From the NCBI GenBank assembly GCA_036489375.1, contig DASXFX010000110.1, positions 1-64,000 on the forward strand: a DNA stretch of 64,000 nucleotides. Direction: 5' to 3'. The position numbers and the translations under genes were made by a program. Positions 27,699 through 35,205 of the stretch are shown here, in pieces. This stretch comes from JADMIL01 sp036489375. GTDB lineage: Bacteria > Desulfobacterota > Binatia > Binatales > Binataceae. Position 1 is the first letter of the stretch, and each line of letters begins with the position of its first letter. The notes under the pieces were generated by a model. The model saw nothing but the letters and a program-made list of their open reading frames with translations, had not been told where the DNA came from and searched no databases.

Positions 27699-29169
27699 GA
27701 GATGACTCCACTACCATATGCCGCTTCGGCGTGAACGTACGGACGAGCGAAATCGCAGAGAGTGCGAGCCAGCGCAAGTCTCCTGTGAATGAGCGTGTAC
27801 GGGCATATTGCGCCTCCATCAATAGCCGCTCTTCCGAGGGAGCATCCTCGGGCAGGGTCAATTGAACCGGGCCAAATAAACCCGCTGGCGCTTCATCGCG
27901 AACAAATTCCCATTCTTCGGTGCGGGCGCTTGCAGTGGCAGGTGCGAGCGGTTCGACGCCAACCAATCGCAAATGACCTGCGGCGACGGCCAACAAGTAT
28001 GGCAGATAGCGTAGAATCGCTGGCGAGGCAGAGAATTGACTCGTCTTGAATTCCATCCGTCGAACGCTGGCCCTGCAATTACCGAGCAAGGTTAAACGGC
28101 GAAGCGGACGACCCGCAACCGCGGCGTATGAGACAAGCAGTGCGATCGGCCACAACGGGAGCGACACGATCAGCAACAGTATCGCCAGCACAGAATCCAA
28201 TGCAGTTCGGAGCAACGAGGCGAGGCCGTGCGTGTGCACGCTTGCAAGCAGAAACGAATCTGACACTCGATTGTGTGCGCCAGTGATGACATGAATCAAC
28301 TCGTTCCCGGCGACGATTGCGTCCGCGACTTCGACCAATTCGCCGATATAAGTGTGGGGCATGATTACGGCCGAGCGTAAAATAGCGCCGCGATCGATCA
28401 CGACATCGCTCGAGACGACTACTTCAGACATCAGTTCGGCATTGGCGGCGATTCGACATCGCGATCCGACGAAGACCGGCTTGCCCTTGATTGCACTCAC
28501 GGGCAATCGCGTTTTTCGACCCACTATTACGCCGGGCATCAACTCTCGGCCGGGAACATTCAGGCCCGGAAAACGACCGGCCGCAGCATCAAGATTGACG
28601 CGATGAAACTCACCGAGTGTATCGACCAGCGAGAGGCTAGCATCAGGAAAGTCGACCGCGGTGTCACTCTCGCGGTGCGCTCCCTCATATGATGCAAGTC
28701 CAAGGAGAGAACATGCCTTGTGTGGGCCGAGCAGCGGCGGGCGTGCTAGGATGACACCTGCGGGAATTCCGGCGATAGTAGCGGCAACCACGGCCGTTTC
28801 GATTGCAGTGGCGCGTACCAGGAACTCGGCGACCATCGGGGTGCGCAGAATCTCGCCTCTAACGAGGAGCACACCCGCAGCAGCTTTAACGTCCAGCCGG
28901 CGGACCAGAGCGTCGGGACATTCGTGGCTGCGGGCGGTGACATACTCGAAATGCATACCCCATCGCGTACCGTCGCCCAACAGTTTTTCGACCTGCTCGG
29001 CAAACGGAGAGACCACTACAATTATATCGATGAGGTGCGCTGCCCCGAGCGATTCGATCGCGTGGATCAACATCGGCTTACCAGCCACGCGCAGTAACGC
29101 AACGCACGTTTTATCTGTGAGAGGAGATAAATCTGGCGCCCGCCGGTTAGCGAGCAGTATCGTTTTCAT
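27688..29169 (-). CDS. Degenerate nucleotidyltransferase / left-handed beta-helix / sugar-transferase-like fusion
   Basis: This 493-residue protein starts like an NDP-sugar pyrophosphorylase, but the catalytic GxGTRL loop is replaced by LANRRAPDLSPLTDKT, while RVAGKPMLIHAIESL is kept. A hexapeptide-repeat beta-helix follows (about 270-345, including PVFVGSRCRIAANAEL). The C-terminal part (about 375-450) has a hydrophobic hairpin and RLVGVEPLAP, reminiscent of the SLVGPRPL motif of bacterial sugar transferases, but lacks KFRSM and DELPQ. It may be a scaffold or an enzyme with altered chemistry. ATG 29169 was chosen because the longer frame would run into rfbB. Confidence 0.7.
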   Translation of the reverse strand: MKTILLANRRAPDLSPLTDKTCVALLRVAGKPMLIHAIESLGAAHLIDIIVVVSPFAEQVEKLLGDGTRWGMHFEYVTARSHECPDALVRRLDVKAAAGVLLVRGEILRTPMVAEFLVRATAIETAVVAATIAGIPAGVILARPPLLGPHKACSLLGLASYEGAHRESDTAVDFPDASLSLVDTLGEFHRVNLDAAAGRFPGLNVPGRELMPGVIVGRKTRLPVSAIKGKPVFVGSRCRIAANAELMSEVVVSSDVVIDRGAILRSAVIMPHTYIGELVEVADAIVAGNELIHVITGAHNRVSDSFLLASVHTHGLASLLRTALDSVLAILLLIVSLPLWPIALLVSYAAVAGRPLRRLTLLGNCRASVRRMEFKTSQFSASPAILRYLPYLLAVAAGHLRLVGVEPLAPATASARTEEWEFVRDEAPAGLFGPVQLTLPEDAPSEERLLMEAQYARTRSFTGDLRWLALSAISLVRTFTPKRHMVVESSRDQ

Positions 29170-29236
29170 TGTGATTCGCGCGCGTCCCAAGTCCGCATCT
29201 GGCAACACATTCGCATTGCAATCAGGGCATACCCCG

Positions 29237-30331
29237 TCATCCTTCGGCGACCAGGGATAGCCCGAGACGCTGTCCTTTATGCACTCCGTGTTGCACGCGA
29301 TCGCACCAATCAAGATTCGCAAGATACCATTTCACGGTCGCACGTACTCCGGCGCTGAAACTCATACGGGGCACCCAACCGAGCTCCCGTTCGATTCGCG
29401 AGCAGTCGATCGCGTACCTTTGATCATGTCCCGGCCGATCCGGCACGAAGGTCTTCAGTTCCGAATAATTCGTCAGCCCTCGCGCTATGAGCCCCGGGTT
29501 GAGCGTGGACGGCAACAGGGCGTCGAGCGCAGTTGAGACTTCTGTTATCACCTCGAGATTAGTGCGCTCACTTTTTCCACCGATGTTATAACTCGCGCCG
29601 ATGCGACCACGCTTGAGCACGGCAACAATACCCGCGCAGTGGTCGTCAACGAATAGCCAGTCACGGACATTGCTTCCGTCGCCATAGATCGGTAGATCGC
29701 GACCCGCCGCTGCATTCAGAATTGTAAGTGGGATCAGTTTCTCGGGAAATTGGAAGTGGCCGTAATTATTGGAGCAATTCGTGATGAGGACGGGCAAACC
29801 GTAAGTTTGAAAGTACGCACGCGCGAAGTGGTCCGACGAAGCTTTGGATGCCGAATAAGGCGAGTTGGGTGCGTAGGCGGTATCCTCGTGGAAACTGCCC
29901 ACATCACCAAGGGAACCAAAGACCTCGTCGGTGGAAACGTGGAGAAAGCGAAACCGATCGCGAGCCTCCATCCCAAGACGCATCCAGTATTGACGAGCCG
30001 CTTCCAGCAGCTCGAAAGTTCCATCCACATTGGTCCGGACAAAACTGCGCGGTCCATCAATCGAGCGATCGACGTGAGTCTCTGCCGCAAAGTTTATGAT
30101 GGCATCAGGCTGCCATCGCTCGATCACAGCTTTGACCGCATCGCGGTCCGCGATATCGCCACAAACAAACGTGTAACAAGGATGGTCATCGATACTACGC
30201 AAATTGAGCAGGCTACCAGCATAGGTCAGTTTATCGAAGACAACAACGCGCGAGCCCATTCCAGACAGGATCATCCGTACGAAGTTCGATCCAATGAAAC
30301 CCGCACCTCCAGTCACAACAATGGTTTTCAT
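29237..30331 (-). CDS. rfbB: dTDP-glucose 4,6-dehydratase
   Basis: RfbB/RmlB converts dTDP-glucose to the 4-keto-6-deoxy sugar. The 364-residue SDR enzyme starts with TIVVTGGAGFIGSNFVRM, has INFAAETHVDRSI, the STDEVFGSL motif and the Tyr/Lys pair in NSPYSASKASSDHFARA, then TNCSNNYGHFQFPEKLIP. All are hallmark sequences. The start at 30331 gives the standard N-terminus; the open frame extends to 30418 into the previous gene's end without family similarity. Confidence 0.96.
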   Translation of the reverse strand: MKTIVVTGGAGFIGSNFVRMILSGMGSRVVVFDKLTYAGSLLNLRSIDDHPCYTFVCGDIADRDAVKAVIERWQPDAIINFAAETHVDRSIDGPRSFVRTNVDGTFELLEAARQYWMRLGMEARDRFRFLHVSTDEVFGSLGDVGSFHEDTAYAPNSPYSASKASSDHFARAYFQTYGLPVLITNCSNNYGHFQFPEKLIPLTILNAAAGRDLPIYGDGSNVRDWLFVDDHCAGIVAVLKRGRIGASYNIGGKSERTNLEVITEVSTALDALLPSTLNPGLIARGLTNYSELKTFVPDRPGHDQRYAIDCSRIERELGWVPRMSFSAGVRATVKWYLANLDWCDRVQHGVHKGQRLGLSLVAEG

Positions 30332-30351
30332 TGCCAATGAGGAGTTGCAGT

Positions 30352-31179
30352 TCAATAAGCGCCTCGCCCCATCATCACTGCTGGTATCGTTTTCAGCAGC
30401 AGTAAAAGATCCCCGCAAAGCGACTGCGATTCGATGTAAGAGATATCGAGCTCAACCTGTTGGTCGAAGGGTATCTCCGAACGGCCAGAGACTTGCCAAA
30501 TGCAGGTGATTCCGGGAGTCACGTCGAGTCGACGCCGTTGGGCCAAAGAGTATTTTGCAACCTCTGAAGGCAGTGGAGGACGCGGACCGACTAACGACAT
30601 TTCGCCCTTAAGAACGTTCCAGAGCTGCGGCAGCTCATCGATCGAGCCACGCCGCAACAAACGCCCGACACCGGTGATGCGTGGATCCCGCTTCATCTTA
30701 AAGGTAATTCCGCCAGCCATTTCATTGCGCGCAAGCAAGTCGCTTCGGCGCTGATTCGCGTCCACATACATCGACCGAAACTTGTACATCTGAAACGTCC
30801 GGCCCCATTTCATCACTCGAGTTTGCTGATAGAGGACCGCACCACGGGAATTTAACTTCACCATCGTGGCTATGACCAGGAACCACGGCGAAAGCAAAAT
30901 TAGCAGGATCACAGAACCAACAATGTCTATGCTTCGCTTAACGGCCGTCGTTCCGTGGATCACTGCCCGCCAGGCCAACTGTTTGAGGTAAAGGCGCAGC
31001 CGATGACCCCTAGTAGCCAGTTCAATGGCTTCGTAGCGGTCGAGCATTCGTTCTCGAGTCGCCGAACTAAAGATGTTCACGTCTTCCGCGCTGGATATGG
31101 CTGAGGATAATTGCCCTGACGGGCTGTCACGGTCGGTCCTCTCTGAGTCTTGATGACTATGATTCCTCAGCATGAGCAA
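30352..31179 (-). CDS. Polyprenyl-phosphate sugar transferase (priming enzyme)
   Basis: This 275-residue enzyme transfers the first sugar phosphate to undecaprenyl phosphate to begin the repeat unit at the inner membrane. It has one reentrant or spanning helix (about residues 84-105), the KFRSM motif in MYKFRSMYVDA, RRGSIDELPQLWNVLKGEMS followed by LVGPRPPLPSE, and VTPGITCIWQVSGRSEI. There is no N-terminal multi-helix domain, so it is of the short ExoY type. It is the only one of three sugar-transferase-like domains in the operon with all motifs intact. The start overlaps the WecG-type gene by 23 bases; ATG 31173 is an alternative. Confidence 0.93.
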   Translation of the reverse strand: MLMLRNHSHQDSERTDRDSPSGQLSSAISSAEDVNIFSSATRERMLDRYEAIELATRGHRLRLYLKQLAWRAVIHGTTAVKRSIDIVGSVILLILLSPWFLVIATMVKLNSRGAVLYQQTRVMKWGRTFQMYKFRSMYVDANQRRSDLLARNEMAGGITFKMKRDPRITGVGRLLRRGSIDELPQLWNVLKGEMSLVGPRPPLPSEVAKYSLAQRRRLDVTPGITCIWQVSGRSEIPFDQQVELDISYIESQSLCGDLLLLLKTIPAVMMGRGAY

Positions 31180-32485
31180 ACCTCGACTCCCGCCAGACGC
31201 GAAATAGGAATAGAGGATTACCTATCACGTACCGGCGCCACATTCGTCGCGGTTCCATGATCAGTCTCCACAACCATTCCATGCCGATCTCACGCATCCA
31301 TTGCGGCGCACGCGAAATTTCTTCCGAGTAGAAATCGAACAATCCTCCCACTCCGATTTTAACTGAAGGGCGAAGCCTCCGAAGATTGTCCGCGATCCAT
31401 TTGTCCTGACGTGGCGCGCCAAGGCCTACCAGCAGGATATCGGCGTTCGAACAGTTAATTTTCTCGATTAAAGCCGACTCCTCATATGCCTCGAAAAATC
31501 CTGAACGTGTACCGGCAATCTTAAGGTCACCAAATCTCAACTGCATATTCCGCGCCGATTCTTCGGCACGACCGGGCGCTGAACCAAGTAGGAAAAGCGA
31601 CAGATTTTCGATCGCTGCCCTTTCGCAAATTCGCGGAAACAGGTCCGTGCCGTTCACATTTGCAACTAGCGATGTCCCGGAAATGCGACAGGCCAGATGA
31701 ATGCCGACGCCGTCCGGGAGAACCCTATCGGCGCCCTCCAGCACCCGCCTATAGCTCGCGTCAGCGTATGCGATGTTCAGACAGTCGGGATTAACGAAGC
31801 ACAGTTGCGAGTTGGTCCTGTCCTTCGCTCGGCGTACGATCCATCCAACCGCTTCTTCCATCGTTGTGTTGACAATATTGACCCCGAGAAATCTCAAGAC
31901 TGAAATAGAGTGTGTGGACGCGGCTCCTCCTATCATTGTGCTAGGTAAGGCTCGCGCCAATACTCCAAGGCTCTCCCTAATCGTCTGCGAATAGAAATAA
32001 TCGCGATCTGCTACGCTCTCGGCCTCGTGTGCGAGGCCGATTCGCGCCCGTAGCTGATGCGTTGATACCAGACCCGGTCGAATCCGAAAACGTGCCCATG
32101 CTTCCACCGGGACGTTCTCAGCCTCTGCAGGGTTCAGTGGACGTGGGCCCGTCCATGAAAGATCGCCGCGAGCAATATTGGCCAGTACCGCAAACCATCT
32201 CCCAGGAAAAGCGCCCGCAAATTGAAGTCGCTCGAACGGGACGCGGAATCTTCCGAGCAACAATTGGCGATCGAAAATCCGGCCGGTCTGAAGAATCGCT
32301 ATCCCCGCGCGCAGAAGCAGCACGGGCAACAGGATCAACGAGGCTGTCGCGGCTAGCATAAAGTCGAGGGTGCGATGCAGGATTTCTTGGCCGGTCTTGT
32401 TCAGATCGCTGGCGTGGCGGACAAGCGCTGCACGTTGCGGACGTGGACCACGCCCGATCGGACCCGGCAGTTGCGGGCCCGTCAC
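31157..32485 (-). CDS. Sugar-transferase-like domain fused to WecG/TagA (GT26) glycosyltransferase
   Basis: The C-terminal half (about residues 197-435) is a WecG/TagA/CpsF transferase, which adds the second sugar to a lipid-linked acceptor. It contains FVNPDCLNIAYADASYRR, ADRVLPDGVGI, LFLLGSAPG, LLVGLGAPRQDKWIADN and GVGGLFDFYS. Residues 36-190 resemble a sugar transferase with a membrane helix, DLSWTGPRPLNPAE and RIRPGLVSTHQLRAR, but KFRSM and DELPQ are absent. The GTG start overlaps the previous stop as GTGA. It lies directly before the intact sugar transferase, with which it may cooperate. Confidence 0.85.
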   Translation of the reverse strand: MTGPQLPGPIGRGPRPQRAALVRHASDLNKTGQEILHRTLDFMLAATASLILLPVLLLRAGIAILQTGRIFDRQLLLGRFRVPFERLQFAGAFPGRWFAVLANIARGDLSWTGPRPLNPAEAENVPVEAWARFRIRPGLVSTHQLRARIGLAHEAESVADRDYFYSQTIRESLGVLARALPSTMIGGAASTHSISVLRFLGVNIVNTTMEEAVGWIVRRAKDRTNSQLCFVNPDCLNIAYADASYRRVLEGADRVLPDGVGIHLACRISGTSLVANVNGTDLFPRICERAAIENLSLFLLGSAPGRAEESARNMQLRFGDLKIAGTRSGFFEAYEESALIEKINCSNADILLVGLGAPRQDKWIADNLRRLRPSVKIGVGGLFDFYSEEISRAPQWMREIGMEWLWRLIMEPRRMWRRYVIGNPLFLFRVWRESRFAHAEES

Positions 32486-33021
32486 GCCGAGTCGCCCGCC
32501 GCAGCTCCGGCCCGATCACTCAAATGACGCCTGATTACGCGAGCGGGAACACCGACCGCGATAAAGTTTGCCGGCACATCCTCGAGCACCACGGCGTTCG
32601 CGCCAATTGCGACGTCGTCGCCGATCGTAATCGCACCGAGAATTTTCGCACCTGCCCCAATGTCTACTCGATTTCCGATTATCGGTGCTCCCGGTATCCC
32701 CGTGCGGCGAAGGCCCACCGTCACGCCATTGCGGAGGATCACGTCGTTACCGAATATCGCATCGCCGCTGATGATTATTCCACCGAAATGCTCGATCTTA
32801 AAGCGTCGCCCAATAGTCACTTCGCACGGTAAATCGATTCCAGTGAGTATCTGGCTGAGTATCTTCAATAGCTTGTATATCAAAGATAGCGGTGCACGGA
32901 TTAATCGACTACTTTGCCCATATCGCCAACGACCAAAACGATACACTACCATGACCCAAAGCCCTTGCTGCCAAATATCACGGTCATAGGTGACCCAATC
33001 CTCGCGAAGATTTTCAAACAT
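32482..33021 (-). CDS. Serine-acetyltransferase-like (hexapeptide) O-acyltransferase
   Basis: The 179-residue protein begins MFENLREDW and has left-handed beta-helix repeats (KIEHFGGIIISGDAIFGND, then RVDIGAGAKILGAITIGDDV) and the ending PANFIAVGVPARVIRR. This is the CysE-like type often found in polysaccharide operons, where it probably acetylates a sugar. The start at 33021 lies just after the preceding stop (33029) and begins the family-like sequence; the longer frame to 33063 has no recognisable motif. The acceptor sugar is unknown. Confidence 0.85.
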   Translation of the reverse strand: MFENLREDWVTYDRDIWQQGLWVMVVYRFGRWRYGQSSRLIRAPLSLIYKLLKILSQILTGIDLPCEVTIGRRFKIEHFGGIIISGDAIFGNDVILRNGVTVGLRRTGIPGAPIIGNRVDIGAGAKILGAITIGDDVAIGANAVVLEDVPANFIAVGVPARVIRRHLSDRAGAAAGDSA

Positions 33022-33028
33022 CGTCCAG

Positions 33029-34027
33029 TCACCACGGGCGTGGTGGTGAGATCGTCCCGCCACGAGTCTCCCGCCAGGCCTGCTTCATCGTCGCGATAGA
33101 GTTTTTTGCCGCTAGGCTCTTGTCGCGGTTGCTGTTGTCGGCTGACCACGCATTGCGAATGACGCGTAGCCGATCCCGCCAACTCTCGAGAAGCGCCGCG
33201 GACCAGGCCCCCGAAGCGCCATGATGTTTTCTGTAGTAAAGCAGTTCGCTGCGCATCCTCCACAGCGTGAGTTGAGTTCCCGACGACGATACTTCGAGTC
33301 CGATAATCTTCTTCGATGATTCGCCACCAAGATGCACAGTCCTGACGTCGGGCCAATACCAAACCTGATATCCGGCATCCTTGATACGTCGGCACAGATC
33401 AACCTCCTCATAGTAGAGGAAGAACCTTTCGTCGAAGTATCCGACTCGATCCAGCACTTCCTTACGAATGATGCTGAAAGCACCGGGCACCCAATCGACG
33501 GCGGCGGCTGTACCGGGGTTGGCCCACGTGCGGTCGGCCCGCCCGAAGAAATGCGAATGCGGATAGTGTGCTGCCAGGCCCGACATCATGAGCAAATCCT
33601 TCAGTGGAGATGGAAACATCCGGGCCGCGGGCTGCCAGGAGTGGTCCCGTCCGACCAGGCGCGCACCACCCACACCAGCCATCGAATTATCCTCCATGTG
33701 CATAACTGCCAGAGCCAGTGCGTCGGGCATGAGGAAAGCATCCGAATTGAGCAGCACGATATATTGCCCTCGAGCGATTTCGAAACCACGATTATTGGCG
33801 CCAGCGAATCCCAGATTACTAGCAGCACGAACCAGGCGTACCTGCGGGAACTGGAGCGCGACCATGTCAGCCGAACCATCGCGGGAGGCGTTATCCACTA
33901 CAATTGTTTCCTGACGGACTTTGCCTGCAGAGCGTTCGACGCATTGAAGACACTCCTGAAGCAGGTCTCGAGTATTGAAGGAGACGATGACAATTGAAAC
34001 CTGCGGTATGCTCTCCCGCTGGATCAT
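33029..34027 (-). CDS. Glycosyltransferase family 2, rhamnosyltransferase-like
   Basis: A 332-residue cytosolic GT2 with VSIVIVSFNTRDLLQECLQC, IVVDNASRDGSADM, ASNLGFAGANNRGFEIARG and the metal-binding ARG-x-YIVLLNSDAF. The second half has VDWVPGAFSIIRKEVLDRVG and FDERFFLYYEEVDLCRRI, typical of dTDP-rhamnosyl and related transferases. Given the complete rhamnose pathway in the same operon, rhamnosyl transfer is likely but not proven. ATGA overlap with the gene before it. Confidence 0.92.
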   Translation of the reverse strand: MIQRESIPQVSIVIVSFNTRDLLQECLQCVERSAGKVRQETIVVDNASRDGSADMVALQFPQVRLVRAASNLGFAGANNRGFEIARGQYIVLLNSDAFLMPDALALAVMHMEDNSMAGVGGARLVGRDHSWQPAARMFPSPLKDLLMMSGLAAHYPHSHFFGRADRTWANPGTAAAVDWVPGAFSIIRKEVLDRVGYFDERFFLYYEEVDLCRRIKDAGYQVWYWPDVRTVHLGGESSKKIIGLEVSSSGTQLTLWRMRSELLYYRKHHGASGAWSAALLESWRDRLRVIRNAWSADNSNRDKSLAAKNSIATMKQAWRETRGGTISPPRPW

Positions 34028-35205
34028 CTTTCAGTCCGAACCCAAGGCCTATTGTGACGTGCCATTTTGACGATCGAAGGGGACATCATTAGTTTCCAAA
34101 CGACATAAAATGGTGCGGCGGAAAGTGCTGCAAGATCCTTTACGCCGCCGCCGCCTACACTTATCCCGGCGAGTACATGAGCGCCGACGACGATCAGGCC
34201 CCCGAGCGCGTATATTCGGCTTGCTCTAAACGGAATCAACATAGTCACCAGCAGAAGAACCACCTGAAAGGTCAGCGGCAGCAGCAGCAGTTCGAGTAAC
34301 GGTTCTAGAAGCTTGGTATTCCCATGGAAGATTGCTGCAACCAAATTAGTCGAATGATCGACGATCATGCGGATTCTCCCACCCTCCCATCGCGTCCGTT
34401 GCGTCAGTGCGCCGGCGGCGCTCACCGGCATATCGGCGCGCACAGTAGTTCGATCGGCAAATTCAATCCGACGGTCATGCCGAACCAGTTTAAGGTGATA
34501 TTCGAGATCCTCGACGATCGAATGCGCAGCGTAGGGGACGGCGATCAGCGTTGCGCGGCTGAGCGCAAACCCATTACCGAGAATACCCGACGACAGGCCC
34601 AGGCGATCGCGGCCTCGCGGCCGCAAAACGTTGAAGGCCATCAATGCGATATTCATGAGCCGCGTGCGTGTTGAGATGTTGTAGTTGAGTACACCGTAGC
34701 GCGTTTGCACTCCGTCGGCTCCGGACTCCAAAAGAGTTACTACTTCCACCAGGAGATTCGCTTCGACTACGGTGTCCGCATCGATCACAATGACTGCGTC
34801 GAAACCTTCAGCCAGCAGCATCGCGAAAGTATCCTCAAGCGCATATCCCTTGCCGAGTCGCAGCGCATCGATACGCTCGACCACGCGAGCTCCTGCTGAT
34901 TCCGCCAGCTTCGCAGTCAAGTCCATGCAGTTATCTGCAACAACGACGATGGTCGTCGCAGTCTCGCATTTCGCAGGGTCGCATCTCAAAAGACTTTGAA
35001 CGCACCGCACGATCGAGCCGGCTTCATCGTGAGCGGGTATCACGACCGCAACCCTCGCTATCACTGAAGGCGGTCTCGCAGGCTGCCGCAAGGGATGGCG
35101 CGGACGGAGTATTCCACCGACCGTAAGGAGCGCGAGCTCACAGGTCCCGGGAAGAGTCGCAACCACTAACGCGAGGACCGCCAAGACAGCGATCAAATGA
35201 ATCAT
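34024..35205 (-). CDS. Membrane-anchored glycosyltransferase family 2
   Basis: The 393-residue protein has a hydrophobic N-terminus (MIHLIAVLAVLALVVATLPG), a GT2 domain (VAVVIPAHDEAGSIVRCVQS, DAVIVIDADTVVEA), a processive-type QxxRW motif as QRTRWEGG, and C-terminal membrane helices (LLLLPLTFQVVLLLVTMLIP). This is the layout of inner-membrane polysaccharide synthases and chain-adding transferases. ATG 35205 overlaps the hydrolase stop as ATGA; the longer open frame to 35391 overlaps that gene and is not family-like. Confidence 0.9.
   Translation of the reverse strand: MIHLIAVLAVLALVVATLPGTCELALLTVGGILRPRHPLRQPARPPSVIARVAVVIPAHDEAGSIVRCVQSLLRCDPAKCETATTIVVVADNCMDLTAKLAESAGARVVERIDALRLGKGYALEDTFAMLLAEGFDAVIVIDADTVVEANLLVEVVTLLESGADGVQTRYGVLNYNISTRTRLMNIALMAFNVLRPRGRDRLGLSSGILGNGFALSRATLIAVPYAAHSIVEDLEYHLKLVRHDRRIEFADRTTVRADMPVSAAGALTQRTRWEGGRIRMIVDHSTNLVAAIFHGNTKLLEPLLELLLLPLTFQVVLLLVTMLIPFRASRIYALGGLIVVGAHVLAGISVGGGGVKDLAALSAAPFYVVWKLMMSPSIVKMARHNRPWVRTER

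Noticed and set aside
32482..33063. Start of the acyltransferase at 33063
   Set aside because: The extra 14 residues overlap the previous gene and lack family features; 33021 starts the conserved sequence.
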